Source of the DNA: Verrucomicrobiia bacterium
GTDB taxonomy: Bacteria > Verrucomicrobiota > Verrucomicrobiia > Limisphaerales > UBA8199
Reading direction: 5' to 3'
NCBI GenBank assembly: GCA_035946615.1
Contig: DASYZB010000136.1
Coordinates: 16,184 to 80,183 of the forward strand
DNA length: 64,000 nucleotides
Shown here: positions 8,242 through 18,999 of the stretch, in pieces
Numbering within the stretch: the first letter of the stretch is position 1
How the letters are laid out: each line of letters starts with the position of its first letter
Notes under the pieces: model-generated
Database searches by the model: none
What the model was told of the DNA's origin: nothing
Seen by the model: only the letters and a program-made list of their open reading frames with translations
Position numbers and translations under genes: made by a program

Positions 8242-8874
8242 TTGCCCGTGTCTATCACCGTTTCCATTGTTGAAGATAATGAGCAGTTGCGCGCCACGCT
8301 CGCACGGGTGCTCGGGCGGGCTGAGGGGTTCAAATGCCTGACCCAATATCCCGACGCCGAATCGGCTCTCGAAGGCATCCCCAAGGAGCACCCGCAAGTA
8401 GTTCTGATGGACATCAACCTGCCCGGCATCAATGGCGTCGAATGCGTTCGCCGTCTTAAGGTTGTCACCCCGGAAACTCAGGTCGTCATGCTCACCGTTT
8501 ACGAGGATACGGAAAACATCTTCAACGCTCTGGCGGCCGGGGCCGCCGGCTATCTGCTCAAGCGCACCAAGAGCGCTGAACTCATCGAGGCCATTCGCGA
8601 GGTTCAAAGGGGCGGTTCACCCATGACTACCCACATCGCCCGCAAGGTCACCCAGTCCTTCCAGCGGGCTGGCCCTTCCGCAAAACCGACCGAGAATCTT
8701 TCCGAGCGCGAACAGGAGGTCCTGGATTGTTTGAGCCAGGGGTTTTTATACAAGGAAATCGCTGAGAAACTGGGCATCAGTTACGAGACCGTTCATACCT
8801 ATATCCGCCGCATTTACGAGAAGCTCCAGGTCCGGACCCGCACCGAAGCAGTGGCCAAGTTCCTGAAGCGGTGA
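8242..8874 (+). CDS. NarL/FixJ-type response regulator
   Basis: 210 residues from a TTG (8242); a GTG two codons later is an alternative. The receiver domain has the acidic pair Glu11-Asp12, phosphoacceptor Asp57 (VVLMDINLPG), switch Thr in MLTVY and Lys in YLLKRT. A LuxR-type helix-turn-helix follows (LSEREQEVLDCLSQGF, YKEIAEKLGISYETVHTYI). It should be a phosphorylation-controlled transcription factor. No histidine kinase is adjacent, so it is an orphan here. It lies 71 bases after the aminopeptidase and may be read from the same transcript. Confidence 0.93.
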   Translation: MPVSITVSIVEDNEQLRATLARVLGRAEGFKCLTQYPDAESALEGIPKEHPQVVLMDINLPGINGVECVRRLKVVTPETQVVMLTVYEDTENIFNALAAGAAGYLLKRTKSAELIEAIREVQRGGSPMTTHIARKVTQSFQRAGPSAKPTENLSEREQEVLDCLSQGFLYKEIAEKLGISYETVHTYIRRIYEKLQVRTRTEAVAKFLKR

Positions 8875-8881
8875 GGAAAGG

Positions 8882-9556
8882 CTAGAAAAAAAAGGTCACA
8901 CCCACCAGCCCCAGCACGGTGTTCAAACCCTGGTTGGGCTGGCTCAGCCCCGCGCAGGACAGGTGGAGGTATCGGCCTTCGAGGGTGAGCGCCATCTCAT
9001 CGCCCACGAACCAGTGTACGCCCACTCCGCCTTGTAGATTAAACTCAAAGGTGTTGCTCAAATCCGGCGGCCCTATCCCGGTCGCCGTCAACCCGGCGCC
9101 CCCATCCAGGAAAGGCACGAATCGTGTTCCGGTGGCGAAGTTGTAGCGCAAGTGCGGCGTGAGCCCAAACAACCAATTGCTGTCTGGCGAGAACTGCGCT
9201 CCTCCAAATGCCTCAAGCCGAAGTTCCCAGTTGCCCCGATACCAGGCGCCCTTGCCCATGATGCGGCCAATCATGTGCCCGTAAGAAAGGCTCAAGAACG
9301 CTAAGTCATGGGCCTGAGCGCTGCCAAAAGCGGCGATACCAGCGCCCCCTGCGGCACTGATGCCTAATGTTTGTACTGCGGGGTCAAAACCATTACCAAT
9401 ACCTTCCGGCCAGATAGACGGGCCGGGAGCGTTGAAGGAAGCCGGGCCAGAACTTGTGGCCGGGAATGAAGGCTGGGGTTCAGCGCCAGGCGAGCAATGC
9501 ACGATGAATGCCAACACGACGGCCAAACTGCTGGTCAACGCCCCTGAATCTCTCAT
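8882..9556 (-). CDS. PagL-like lipid A deacylase / outer-membrane beta-barrel
   Basis: 224 residues from the ATG at 9556, chosen because it gives a normal signal peptide (SSLAVVLAFIVHCSPGAE); the frame is open for 40 more codons upstream. The mature part has alternating hydrophobic strands ending in GVTFFF, typical of an outer-membrane barrel. Near the C-terminus, LHLSCAGL followed by PNQGLN resembles the H-x-S and PNxGxN signatures of the PagL family, whose His-Ser pair removes the 3-O acyl chain of lipid A. The usual Asn after the Ser is Cys here. Convergent with the regulator at 8242, with a 7-base gap. Confidence 0.6.
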   Translation of the reverse strand: MRDSGALTSSLAVVLAFIVHCSPGAEPQPSFPATSSGPASFNAPGPSIWPEGIGNGFDPAVQTLGISAAGGAGIAAFGSAQAHDLAFLSLSYGHMIGRIMGKGAWYRGNWELRLEAFGGAQFSPDSNWLFGLTPHLRYNFATGTRFVPFLDGGAGLTATGIGPPDLSNTFEFNLQGGVGVHWFVGDEMALTLEGRYLHLSCAGLSQPNQGLNTVLGLVGVTFFF

Positions 9557-9764
9557 CGTGATAATAACCCTGTTTCCCCTAACGTTCTGCTTGCTTCTGA
9601 TTCGACTCTTACATCCGGTACCCTCCTTTACACCCAATCGCTCTTTAGTCAAATGACGCATCTTATCCATTCGCATTAATTACTTCCACGCGCGCTTGAC
9701 GCTCAGGCGCTAAAGCCCCAAATTTTTGTGTCGGGCAGGTGTTCCTTTGTTAAGTCGAGAATTT

Positions 9765-12668
9765 ATGAAAAGCGCAGATAATACCTTTGGCGCCTTGCAG
9801 TCATTCGATGCGGGCGGCGGGCAACAAGCCCTGTTTTATTCATTGCCGCATCTGGACCGGGCGGGGACAGGCCCGGTCTCGAGACTCCCGGTTTCAATCC
9901 GGCTCGTGCTGGAATCCGTGCTGCGCAATTGTGACGGCAGGCGCATCACCGAGCAAAATGTTCGGTCTTTGGCCAATTGGAAGGCCAAAGCCCCGCGCAC
10001 CGAAGAAATCCCATTTGTGGTGGCCCGCATCGTATTGCAGGATTTTACCGGTGTTCCATTGTTGGTGGACCTGGCAGCGATGCGCTCGGCCGTTGCCCGG
10101 CTGAATAAGAATCCCAAACTCATCGAACCCCTGGTGCCGGTGGACCTCGTTGTGGACCATTCTGTCCAGGTCGATTTCTACGGCTCGCCAGAGGCATTGC
10201 GCCGTAATCTGGATATGGAATTCCAACGTAATCGTGAGCGTTATCAGTTTCTCAAATGGGGCATGCAGGCCTTCGATACCTTCAAGGTAGTGCCGCCCGG
10301 TATCGGCATCGTCCACCAGGTGAACCTGGAGTATCTCGCCAAGGGTGTTCTTTCTTCTCAGGTGTCTGTCAATTCCGCAGCTTCGGAGCTGTTCTATCCC
10401 GACACTTTGGTTGGCACCGATTCGCACACCACAATGATTAATGGTCTGGGCATCGTCGGCTGGGGCGTTGGGGGAATCGAAGCGGAGGCGGGCATGTTGG
10501 GCCAGCCGGTCTATTTTTTAACCCCTGACGTGGTGGGTGTGCATCTGACCGGCTCGCTTCGCGAAGGGGTGACGGCGACCGACCTGGCCTTGACGGTCAC
10601 CCAGATGCTGCGCAAAGCGAAGGTGGTCGGAAAATTCGTCGAGTTTTACGGACCGGGGGCGGCTGCGCTTCCAGTGGTTGATCGGGCAACCATTGCAAAC
10701 ATGGCCCCCGAATACGGTGCTACGATGGGCTTCTTCCCCATTGATGGGGAATGCGTCGCCTACCTCGTGGCCACAGGCCGCACCCAAGAACTCTGCCGCG
10801 CTTACGAGAATTACTATCGCGCGCAGGGCCTTTTCGGAATGCCGCAGAAGGGGCAGCTTGAGTATTCTGTGGACCTGGAGCTGGACTTGGCGAGCGTGGT
10901 TCCCAGCGTCGCGGGGCCCAAACGCCCGCAGGACCGTATCGAGTTGCCAAACCTGCGCAACGAATTCGTTTCCGCTTTTGCGCGGCCCTTGAGCGAAAAC
11001 GGTTTTGGCAAAACCTCAGCGGACCTGGCAAAGTCCTTTTCAGTTAAACTGGATGACGGCTTCGCTTCGGGGGGCGGCAGCCAGGAACCGGTCGCAGGCC
11101 AAAAGGCGCGAACCAGCAATACCAATCCGCTCACCGAATTGGAGATGGCCAATAACCGCCCGACCCCCGATACACTTGCCGGGGGAGCTCCGAAATGCGA
11201 GGGAGAAATCCACCATGGGAGCGTGTTAATCGCCGCCATCACCAGTTGTACAAATACAAGTAACCCCTCCGTGATGTTGGCGGCTGGGTTGCTGGCCAAA
11301 AAGGCGGTCGAACGCGGCTTGATGGTGAACCCGCTCATCAAAACCTCTCTGGCCCCTGGTTCGAGGGTTGTCACCGATTATCTCGCCAAAACCGGCCTCC
11401 AGCCTTACCTGGATAAGCTTGGGTTTAATCTGGTGGGTTACGGTTGCACCACCTGCATCGGCAACTCCGGCCCATTGCCCGCACCCGTCGATGAGGCCAT
11501 CGGCAAATACGATCTGGTTGCCGCTTCTGTTTTGTCGGGCAACCGCAATTTCGAGGCGCGCGTGCATCAAAGCATTAAAGCCAATTTCCTGATGTCTCCC
11601 CCATTGGTGGTAGCGTTTGCTTTGGCGGGCCGGGTCGATATCGACCTGAGCCGCCAACCGTTGGGGAAAGGAAAGGACGGGCGCGAGGTCTATTTAAAAG
11701 ACATCTGGCCTACTCTGCAGGAAGTTCGTGACCTGCTCCAATCCGCTTTGAAACCGGAAGTGTTTCGGCAGCTTTATCACGATTTCGCCGCCCAAAATCC
11801 CAAATGGAACGAAATCCCCTCCCGCTCCGGAGACGTTTACCCCTGGGAAGCGGACAGCACCTATATCCAGGAGCCGCCTTTCTTCAAGGAGTTCAACCTG
11901 CAACCGGGCCAGATGCTCGAGATTAAGGGCGCCCGCGCTTTGGGCATTTTTAGCGATAGTGTCACTACCGATCATATTTCCCCCGCCGGCAGCATCAAAA
12001 AGACTTCCCCCGCTGGCCAGTACCTGCTCGAAAAGGGAGTCGGCTTCGCAGATTTCAACAGCTACGGTTCACGGCGCGGCAACGACCGTGTCATGACCCG
12101 CGGCACTTTCGCTAATGTGCGGATTAAGAATCTAATGGTCCCCGGCACTGAGGGTGGTGTCACCAAATGCTACGCCAAAACCGGGCGCTTTGCCTCAGAC
12201 CAGGTCGTTCCCATTTTTGATGCCGCCATGGCCTACCAGCAGGAGGGCACTCCCCTCATCATCCTGGCCGGACAGGAATACGGCACCGGTAGCTCGCGCG
12301 ATTGGGCCGCCAAAGGGACCGCATTGCTTGGGGTCAAAGCAGTCGTCGCCCAAAGTTTCGAGCGGATTCATCGGTCGAACCTGGTTGGCATGGGGGTGTT
12401 GCCGCTCCAATTCAAGGAGGGCATTAACGCGCAAGGCCTTCATCTCGATGGCACCGAGACCTATGACGTCCTGGGCTTGGGGCACGGACTCAAGCCGCAG
12501 CAGGACCTTCAACTGCGCATCACACGCGCTGGAGGACAGGCCCAGACCATCCCGGTCACGTGCCGAATTGATACCCCCATCGAAATCGATTACTACCAGC
12601 ATGGCGGCATTTTGCCTTACGTCCTGCGCCAATTGATTGCAGCGCAGAGCCCGGGCGCCAAACGGTGA
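9765..12668 (+). CDS. acnA: Aconitate hydratase, AcnA/IRP type
   Basis: 967 residues from the ATG at 9765 with GAGA upstream; the open frame extends 13 codons further but without conservation. This enzyme converts citrate to isocitrate in the TCA cycle. The three 4Fe-4S ligands are Cys495 (SCTNTSNPS) and Cys561/Cys564 ([12 protein letters not shown]). Other AcnA landmarks are [24 protein letters not shown] and the C-terminal swivel motif [10 protein letters not shown]. Between about residues 430 and 480 it has a longer linker than usual, rich in Gly, Ser, Asn and Pro. Its stop overlaps the next gene's GTG (GTGA). Confidence 0.97.
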   Translation: MKSADNTFGALQSFDAGGGQQALFYSLPHLDRAGTGPVSRLPVSIRLVLESVLRNCDGRRITEQNVRSLANWKAKAPRTEEIPFVVARIVLQDFTGVPLLVDLAAMRSAVARLNKNPKLIEPLVPVDLVVDHSVQVDFYGSPEALRRNLDMEFQRNRERYQFLKWGMQAFDTFKVVPPGIGIVHQVNLEYLAKGVLSSQVSVNSAASELFYPDTLVGTDSHTTMINGLGIVGWGVGGIEAEAGMLGQPVYFLTPDVVGVHLTGSLREGVTATDLALTVTQMLRKAKVVGKFVEFYGPGAAALPVVDRATIANMAPEYGATMGFFPIDGECVAYLVATGRTQELCRAYENYYRAQGLFGMPQKGQLEYSVDLELDLASVVPSVAGPKRPQDRIELPNLRNEFVSAFARPLSENGFGKTSADLAKSFSVKLDDGFASGGGSQEPVAGQKARTSNTNPLTELEMANNRPTPDTLAGGAPKCEGEIHHGSVLIAAITSCTNTSNPSVMLAAGLLAKKAVERGLMVNPLIKTSLAPGSRVVTDYLAKTGLQPYLDKLGFNLVGYGCTTCIGNSGPLPAPVDEAIGKYDLVAASVLSGNRNFEARVHQSIKANFLMSPPLVVAFALAGRVDIDLSRQPLGKGKDGREVYLKDIWPTLQEVRDLLQSALKPEVFRQLYHDFAAQNPKWNEIPSRSGDVYPWEADSTYIQEPPFFKEFNLQPGQMLEIKGARALGIFSDSVTTDHISPAGSIKKTSPAGQYLLEKGVGFADFNSYGSRRGNDRVMTRGTFANVRIKNLMVPGTEGGVTKCYAKTGRFASDQVVPIFDAAMAYQQEGTPLIILAGQEYGTGSSRDWAAKGTALLGVKAVVAQSFERIHRSNLVGMGVLPLQFKEGINAQGLHLDGTETYDVLGLGHGLKPQQDLQLRITRAGGQAQTIPVTCRIDTPIEIDYYQHGGILPYVLRQLIAAQSPGAKR

Positions 12669-13870
12669 AGGACCGCCCATCGCGCGCAGAACCCCGAGCT
12701 CCCAGGGCGGTGAGCGCTATGACGGCGGACCTGCTCCGCTTTGCTGAGCGCGTGATTGCGCGAGCCGACCGCGAGCACCCGGCCGATGCGGTGCTGCGCC
12801 AGGACCTCAAGGGCCAGCGCTTTTTGCCCGCTCAATCCACCGCCCAGGTCAGCCATGCGGTCTTCGCTTTTTACCGATGGCTGCGATGGCTGGACCCACA
12901 CCAGCCGCTCACCAGTCAAATCGAGCACGCCTTGAGTCTCGCTGAACGGTTCCAGAATCAGCCGGCAAGCTTTACGGACGCCGAGCTGGTCGCTCTGGCG
13001 GTGCCGGAATGGTTGGCTGATTACATGACCATTACGCCCGCCTGGGCGCGCGCCCTGCAAACCGCCCCCAGGCTCTGGTTGCGCGCTCGGCCAGCCCAGG
13101 GCATCGCCTTGTGCAAAAGCCTCGGCCAATGCCGCCCTTTCGGTGACGGGCCGCTCGCCGATACCCTGGAATACCAAGGAGACCGGGACTTGTTTCTTAT
13201 CCCTGAATTTCACACCGGAAAATTCGAACTCCAAGACCTCAGTTCCCAAGCCGTTGGTCTCCTCTGCGCTCCGCAGCCGGGTGAAACCTGGTGGGATGCC
13301 TGCGCAGGAGAAGGGGGTAAAACGTTGCACCTTTCCGATCTTATGCAGAACCGGGGATTAATCTGGGCGACTGACAAGGCGCCGTGGCGATTGCAGCGGC
13401 TCAAGCGCCGGGCCGCACGGGCAGGGGTTTTTAATTATCGGGCCGCCCTCTGGTCTCAGACCGCGCGGTTGCCAACCAAAACCAAATTCGATGGCGTCCT
13501 CATCGACGCGCCTTGCTCCGGCACAGGCACCTGGCATCGCAACCCGCATGCCCGCTGGACAACTACTCCCAGCGACCTTCAAGAACTCGCTCTCTTGCAG
13601 GAAGAACTTCTCTGCTCTGCCGCTGCTGTTCTAAAACCCCGCGGCAAGTTTATCTATGCCGTTTGCTCCTTAACTCGGCCTGAAACGGCGGATGTGGCCG
13701 CAAAATTTGAAAAGGAATGTCCAGCCTTTGCACCGTTTGAAATCCGTAATCCCCTGGACCCCGGTCTCCCAGCGGCGGCTCAATGGTATTTCAAGCCCGA
13801 ACGGTTCGGAGGGAACGGTATGTTCGTCGCCGCTTGGACACGGACGCAGCGCCAAGGAAAGTATATTTGA
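12665..13870 (+). CDS. RsmB/NOL1-type RNA m5C methyltransferase
   Basis: 401 residues from a GTG overlapping the aconitase stop; an ATG 18 codons later is an alternative. The C-terminal Rossmann domain has the SAM site [14 protein letters not shown], motif [16 protein letters not shown] with Cys284, and motif [12 protein letters not shown] with catalytic Cys334. The N-terminal 150 residues resemble the NusB-like helical domain of RsmB. It most likely methylates cytosine C5 in 16S rRNA. C967 is the RsmB target, but assignment to that base is not certain. Coupling to aconitase is probably only transcriptional. Confidence 0.88.
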   Translation: MKDRPSRAEPRAPRAVSAMTADLLRFAERVIARADREHPADAVLRQDLKGQRFLPAQSTAQVSHAVFAFYRWLRWLDPHQPLTSQIEHALSLAERFQNQPASFTDAELVALAVPEWLADYMTITPAWARALQTAPRLWLRARPAQGIALCKSLGQCRPFGDGPLADTLEYQGDRDLFLIPEFHTGKFELQDLSSQAVGLLCAPQPGETWWDACAGEGGKTLHLSDLMQNRGLIWATDKAPWRLQRLKRRAARAGVFNYRAALWSQTARLPTKTKFDGVLIDAPCSGTGTWHRNPHARWTTTPSDLQELALLQEELLCSAAAVLKPRGKFIYAVCSLTRPETADVAAKFEKECPAFAPFEIRNPLDPGLPAAAQWYFKPERFGGNGMFVAAWTRTQRQGKYI

Positions 13871-13972
13871 AACACAGACACTGAGAAACCGAATATGCCA
13901 ATGTGTGCAACTGGTACTTTAGCGGCTGTGCGGCGCCTGATCCCTAAACGAACGTTCCTTCGATTCACCGCA

Positions 13973-15223
13973 ATGCGCCGCCTCTTTTTGCGGTCGGACG
14001 CCTGGATAAATCCTGCCCGATGGGCCATGATGTTCTTAGCACTCATATCCTTGCTGCTGACTTCTCAGGTGGCCTCTGTGAGCGCGGCCGCTTCATCCGA
14101 GGTGGCAGTGGCCTCACCGGAGTACTGCTCAGAAGTGAAAGGAGACACCACCGTCACCCTTGATGCGCCAGGCTTCAAGAGCCTCACAGTCAAATGCTGG
14201 AAGCAAGGCAGCGGCTTTGGGTCCGATGCCACGGTTGCTATTGTGGTCCTGGATGAAAAGGGCCATGGCTCGTTCGTGTTTCCCGCCGGCCAGTATCCTC
14301 ATGGCCCCGTCACGGTGAGAATCAGCGGCCAGAATAGCACCGCCCAGGATAACTGCTATCTTCAGCTTTATAATAAGGGCGGCGTTTCCTGGAACGAGGG
14401 GTTGCCCAAGGAGCCGCCACCGGCGGCAAAAGGCATGGCCCTGGTCTTTGCTGACGATTTTGATCGACCACTCTCTATTTCGAGCACAGACAGGAAGGCC
14501 ACCTACTATGATCACAAGCCCCCGGGCGGCTGGCAGGATTTCAGCAAGCACACCTTCTCCAGCTACGATTCACCTAAAAATCCCTTTGCGCAGGTCGATT
14601 CCTATCTCCGCATCCGGGCTAGCGATAAATTGCACAGCGCCGGCTTGATTTCCTCAATGAAGAACGACGCCAGCGGCATTACGGCCAGGGCCCCATGCTA
14701 TTTCGAATGCCGGTTCATTGGTCCCAATGCCATCGGCACCTGGCCGGCCTTTTGGCTGCTGACGGACTATATGACCGAGCAGGTCAAAGGTAAGAAAGTT
14801 CCATGCGACGAGTTGGATATCATCGAGGCCTATGGAGGCGAAGGTCCTCACGAGCCAAACGCTTTCGACGCCTACATGATTTCTCCTCACGCCTGGGACC
14901 AGGGAGAGCCCGGCAAGGCCCTTGAAAGAAAGGCCTTCGAGGCGATGCACAATCCGATTCGCATGCGCAAGTTCGGCATTCCCTCGACCTGGTTCGAGAC
15001 ATTCCATCTCTACGGCTGCAAGGTTACCGAGACGGACACCATCTACTATTGCGATAATATCGAAGTGGGGAGACACCTAACGCTGCCGCTCTCCAAAGAA
15101 AATCCATTCTTCTTTTTGATCAATCTCGCGACCGGTGGCGGTTGGCCGGTTGATTTGTCGCGCTATCATGGCCTTGCCGATATGTACCTTGACTATGTTC
15201 GGGTTTATCAACAAAGGAATTGA
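13973..15223 (+). CDS. Secreted GH16-family beta-glucanase-like protein
   Basis: 416 residues from the ATG at 13973; an in-frame start at 13895 would add 26 residues without a signal. The signal peptide includes MMFLALISLLLTSQVAS. Residues of roughly 50-140 form an Ig-like beta domain (DGETTV-type start, TVRISG), and the GH16 jelly roll follows. The catalytic motif is E280-L-D282-I-I-E285, with Glu280 the expected nucleophile and Glu285 the acid/base. Upstream, GTWPAFWLL is the typical substrate-cleft strand. Family members cut beta-1,3, beta-1,3/1,4 or red-algal glucans and galactans; the exact polymer cannot be read. Confidence 0.88.
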   Translation: MRRLFLRSDAWINPARWAMMFLALISLLLTSQVASVSAAASSEVAVASPEYCSEVKGDTTVTLDAPGFKSLTVKCWKQGSGFGSDATVAIVVLDEKGHGSFVFPAGQYPHGPVTVRISGQNSTAQDNCYLQLYNKGGVSWNEGLPKEPPPAAKGMALVFADDFDRPLSISSTDRKATYYDHKPPGGWQDFSKHTFSSYDSPKNPFAQVDSYLRIRASDKLHSAGLISSMKNDASGITARAPCYFECRFIGPNAIGTWPAFWLLTDYMTEQVKGKKVPCDELDIIEAYGGEGPHEPNAFDAYMISPHAWDQGEPGKALERKAFEAMHNPIRMRKFGIPSTWFETFHLYGCKVTETDTIYYCDNIEVGRHLTLPLSKENPFFFLINLATGGGWPVDLSRYHGLADMYLDYVRVYQQRN

Positions 15224-15346
15224 TGGCTTCTGACTGACTGCGGCTCTGGCACGGTAAATCAGGCCTGACTTGTTGCGCCGGCAGCTTGAAAGCCATGTGG
15301 CCTGAAAAGACCTTGCGCCGGCGCGGGGCAGGGGTAGGTTCGGCTC

Positions 15347-17485
15347 ATGCATGCGACTACCCCTGCAAGCCCCGAAGGTCGTTTCCCTTGTGTAGTGGCG
15401 GTCGTTCTGCTCGCCCTCAGGACATTCAACGCTGAAGGCCAGGGACTTTCCGGACCTACCTCGGACACGTACAGCAATCTGGCTGCGACGGCTTTGCTCC
15501 AGCGCGCACAAAAAGTTTCCCGAGCCCTGACGGGCAGCGGGTTTTTGCCGGAAGAGTCCTTCGCCAATGCTTCGGTCATGCTAGAGGGAGAATCCACCCA
15601 TCCTTCGGCGCGAGTCCAGGCGAGCTGTTGCGAATATGAATTTCGCCAAGGCCTGCTGCAAACGATTCGTCGCAGGGATCTGTTCGAGGATAAAGGCCCG
15701 GCCAGCCTGATCCTGCGTCACCTGACAAACGAGGTCCTGACACTAACGGTGGCAGGCGCGACCAACCGCGCTCTCGAGGTGCTGCGTCTGCTTTCTTACC
15801 CGGCAAACCGGATTCAGCAGGTTTATCGGTTCAATGTCCATGATGACATGATGGATGCGTATCCAGTGCGAAACGGAGGCCGCAATTTCCCCAGGGACCT
15901 GCACTTTTATGGTGAACTGATCTCGCGAAAGAAGATCAAGTTAATGGTAGGACTAGGACCGATTGACTCAACGATTTTGGAAACGCCAGGTCGGACGCGC
16001 CCGGAAACTCAAATCAACTTTCTCGCTACAACCGGCCAACTGCTCGAAGCTTGGTGGTTGCCAGACTCTGATACAATGGCTCGAATTGGAATGTCCGGCC
16101 CTGAACCGATTACGATCAGGCAGGCGGCAGATTTCGCGCCTCCAGTTTTTGTCTCGGCCACGCGAAGGCTCTCCGACGGGGAGGTGACCGCTACAAGGAT
16201 TCAAGCGGCAGGACTCGTCCGCGACGCCTGGAAGGATTTGCAACAGAAACTGGGGACCAATCGGCCCCAATGTATCCTTATCTGCGATAATCTCAATGAC
16301 CCGACCGCCGTAGCGAATTCAATGAAGGAGATAGCGCGGGATATTCCGTGGGCAGGGGTCTCCCATTTGTTCCGGCTCGATTTGCCATTTGAACCAGCGC
16401 AAGTGGAACGTCTGGCCCAAGGAAGGCGCGGTCTCCGCCTTATGGCTATTTGCGGCACTGGGGACATACGATTGGAGGTGCTGTCCGGCCTCGACGCAGT
16501 CCCACCCGCGCGAGAGGAGGACCTCGCAACGCCGGAAGGACAGCAAGAGTGGAAACAGGTTTACGAGCAGGAGCGTCAGCGCCTCGCGCCGAGCATTGGT
16601 GAGTTGATCCATCGGCTGCGTCTGCCTGAGGCTTTACCCGATCATGCGCTTTTTCTTCTGCAGGCGAAGGTTACATGGCCGTCAAGCGACATAATACCCC
16701 AACTATTGCAGTCAACCTTGCCTGACAAAGCTCAGGTAATTTCGGTCATGGGGTCAGGTGATTACTCACGTATTGGTGAGGGTTTTACGTATTTCAATGG
16801 CAAAGTGCTCACAAATGCCATGGCCGTCCTGAGCCTGAGTGGCTTTCTCCCGTTGCAGCAGGACATCCTGCACCTAATGGCGCTTCGGTTGGCCAGTTTC
16901 ACCAACTCTCCAAACTATAATCCGGATAAGTTGAGCCTGTTGCGGTCAAGGTCCCCGAGGCGAATCGTTAGTCCCGAAATTGTTAATCCCGTTCGTCAAT
17001 TGGCCTATGCCTTCGGGCCACATCCACTGGAAGAATTGGTGGAGTTCCTTGGCTTGAGCGAAATCAAGATGCTGCGGGGCTCTGACAAGCTGGAGGTTTT
17101 TGAAATCAGGCCGGACCCGTTCGATTCCTCGTCAAAGCCAGGAATTTCCATGATCGAAGGTTACGAATTGGTTACGCGCGGCGACACACTTGATGAAGAA
17201 TCTGCGCACGAGTTTACATCAGCTCTTCTGACGGACAAAAACGGTATCGGTGTGGCGAGCAGTTGTGAATGGCAACCGGTCATTGTTTTCCGCGCCTGGC
17301 GAGCAAAGGAATACGCGAGCCTGATCGTATGCTTTGAATGTAACGAGGCAGCTTTTAAGTTTTACGACGGATCGGGAAAACTAATCCATCAGACTCATCC
17401 ATTCCTTTTCTCGGAACGTCTGGAGCTGCTTCGGCTCGCTCGTCAGGCATTGCCGAATAGCGCCGCTCTGAGGAAGGTCAGGTGA
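15347..17485 (+). CDS. Large secreted protein of unknown function, FIST-like segments
   Basis: 712 residues with an N-terminal hydrophobic stretch (CVVAVVLLALRTF) that may be a signal peptide. I do not recognise a named family. Two stretches (around 320-400 and 460-540) show the alternating pattern of FIST sensory domains, for example ALFLLQAKVTWPSSDII followed by GEGFTYFNGKVLTNA, but no motif is decisive. The C-terminal region has IGVASSCEWQPVIVFRAW and LIVCFECNEAAFKFYD, a Cys-containing beta hairpin that I have seen in secreted proteins of this kind of organism. It stands alone between GH16 and a minus-strand block. Confidence 0.6.
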   Translation: MHATTPASPEGRFPCVVAVVLLALRTFNAEGQGLSGPTSDTYSNLAATALLQRAQKVSRALTGSGFLPEESFANASVMLEGESTHPSARVQASCCEYEFRQGLLQTIRRRDLFEDKGPASLILRHLTNEVLTLTVAGATNRALEVLRLLSYPANRIQQVYRFNVHDDMMDAYPVRNGGRNFPRDLHFYGELISRKKIKLMVGLGPIDSTILETPGRTRPETQINFLATTGQLLEAWWLPDSDTMARIGMSGPEPITIRQAADFAPPVFVSATRRLSDGEVTATRIQAAGLVRDAWKDLQQKLGTNRPQCILICDNLNDPTAVANSMKEIARDIPWAGVSHLFRLDLPFEPAQVERLAQGRRGLRLMAICGTGDIRLEVLSGLDAVPPAREEDLATPEGQQEWKQVYEQERQRLAPSIGELIHRLRLPEALPDHALFLLQAKVTWPSSDIIPQLLQSTLPDKAQVISVMGSGDYSRIGEGFTYFNGKVLTNAMAVLSLSGFLPLQQDILHLMALRLASFTNSPNYNPDKLSLLRSRSPRRIVSPEIVNPVRQLAYAFGPHPLEELVEFLGLSEIKMLRGSDKLEVFEIRPDPFDSSSKPGISMIEGYELVTRGDTLDEESAHEFTSALLTDKNGIGVASSCEWQPVIVFRAWRAKEYASLIVCFECNEAAFKFYDGSGKLIHQTHPFLFSERLELLRLARQALPNSAALRKVR

Positions 17486-17508
17486 TCCTTCGAGCGTCGA
17501 GCTTTCCT

Positions 17509-17931
17509 TTACTTCTCTTTCCCGGCGCAGCGGTAAAGATCGTCGGCAGTGCCGATGGCGCTGTCTTCCCAGGCCTTGTTTGGCCCAGCCGAGCGGATCA
17601 ACACCTCGTCATTGGAGAAATACACGCGCAGCGGGGTTCCCCAGGGATCGACGATTTCGCCCTTGTCATTGAGGTCAGCGCGGCGGACGGCCAGGATGAG
17701 CACCTTCCTCTCCGTCTGGCCCAGGAGCGCTTTGGTGATTTGGGCATTGTTGCCGGTGGGGTAACTGCCGGTGAACTCCCGGTACTGCTGAATTCCCAGA
17801 ATCAGGGTGTCACAGTCAGCGTTGAATTTGGCTACTTTTGCATCCGCGCGTTTGAGTGTCCAACCCTTAGCCACCCACAGGACACCCGCGACGCCCAGGA
17901 CAACCAGCATAATCGTGATGAGTCGCTTCAT
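17509..17931 (-). CDS. GspG-like pseudopilin-related protein
   Basis: 140 residues with an N-terminal membrane segment (LITIMLVVLGVAGVLWVA), then a short helix with an FNADCDTLILGIQQYREFTGSYP-type region and the GspG C-terminal signature DPWGTPLRVYF, ending in SAGPNKAWED. Major pseudopilins of type II secretion carry the same DPWG loop and SxGpD calcium loop. The canonical prepilin peptidase site (G|FTLxE) is missing, so it is probably not processed as a true pseudopilin. It is last in a run tlyA-nadK-lacI on the minus strand. Confidence 0.65.
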   Translation of the reverse strand: MKRLITIMLVVLGVAGVLWVAKGWTLKRADAKVAKFNADCDTLILGIQQYREFTGSYPTGNNAQITKALLGQTERKVLILAVRRADLNDKGEIVDPWGTPLRVYFSNDEVLIRSAGPNKAWEDSAIGTADDLYRCAGKEK

Positions 17932-17946
17932 AATGTCATTCGTTAA

Positions 17947-18993
17947 TCATTTATTGAGCGTTTTTAAACGCTGTAAGGCTGGTGTAGCAGGTGGAGTGCC
18001 GCTGCTGGCACGGATGATCAGTTCGGCTGCCAGCCGCTTGGCTTCGGGCCGCCCTCCACGGAGCAATTGGACCATGGAATCGACCCCAGCCGATCCCAGT
18101 CGGTGTTTGGGCTGGCTGACGGTAGTCAGGGGGACCTGGAAGTATTCGCTGAGCATGGTGTTTCCGAAGCCGGTAATGGAGATGTCCTGGGGTATCTTAA
18201 TGCCTTGCTTTAGAAGAACCTCTGCAAAACCCGCCGCCACAAGATCGTTGACTGCCTGGATAGCTGTCGCCTCGCAACCCTCGTGGATCATTTGGTGCGC
18301 CGCCTGAGCCCCATCTTCCATTGTGCGCCCGGCATGAAAAACCAACCTGTCCTCGACATCCCTTCCGGCCTCCCGCAGCGCGCGGCGGTAGCCCTCGAAA
18401 CGCTCCTGTGACCATGGATTGGAAGGCGGCCCGGCGAGAAAGGCGATTCGTTTGTGTCCGAGCTGTATGAGGTGCCGGCTGACGTTGTAACCGGCGTGAA
18501 GGTCGTCGGTTTCAACATTCACAAACGAGGCGCAGAACGGCGCCGTATGACCCAAAATGACGGTGGGCACCTTGCGAGCCAGCAACTCCTGATATATCCG
18601 GGCTTCGCTGCCAATCCGATAGACAGGCGAGATAAACAGGCCATCGACGCGCCTGGAAAGGAACCGGCGAATGCAAGCCTCCTCGCGCTCGGGAAGATTC
18701 AGGGTGTACGCCAGGATGACATCATAGCCCAGGTCGTAGGCGCGCTCTTGAATGGCGAGGATAATCCTCGAGAAAATTGGATTGGCCAGCGAGGGAATGA
18801 TGAGCCCAAAGAGCTTTGTGGTCCGGGTGCGCAGGCCCTGAGCGCTGGAATCGGGCACATACCCCATTTCCTCGGCCACCAGCTTTATCTTGTTCTTGGT
18901 CGGCGTCGAGACATCGGGCTCATCGCGCAAGGCCTTCGAGACGGTCATCAATGAAACCCCAACTCGCTGCGCTATGTCTTTAAGCCGGACCAT
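17947..18993 (-). CDS. LacI-family transcriptional regulator
   Basis: 348 residues. The N-terminal helix-turn-helix reads RLKDIAQRVGVSLMTVSKAL, with the hinge segment after GYVPD. The rest is a periplasmic-binding-protein fold with GLIIPSLANPIFS, VDGLFISP and a late ISITGFGNTMLSEYF, as in sugar-responsive repressors. The ligand is not deducible; the polysaccharide enzymes of the window are possible targets. It starts only 7 bases after nadK, so it may be co-transcribed. Confidence 0.93.
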   Translation of the reverse strand: MVRLKDIAQRVGVSLMTVSKALRDEPDVSTPTKNKIKLVAEEMGYVPDSSAQGLRTRTTKLFGLIIPSLANPIFSRIILAIQERAYDLGYDVILAYTLNLPEREEACIRRFLSRRVDGLFISPVYRIGSEARIYQELLARKVPTVILGHTAPFCASFVNVETDDLHAGYNVSRHLIQLGHKRIAFLAGPPSNPWSQERFEGYRRALREAGRDVEDRLVFHAGRTMEDGAQAAHQMIHEGCEATAIQAVNDLVAAGFAEVLLKQGIKIPQDISITGFGNTMLSEYFQVPLTTVSQPKHRLGSAGVDSMVQLLRGGRPEAKRLAAELIIRASSGTPPATPALQRLKTLNK

Positions 18994-18999
18994 ATGTTT

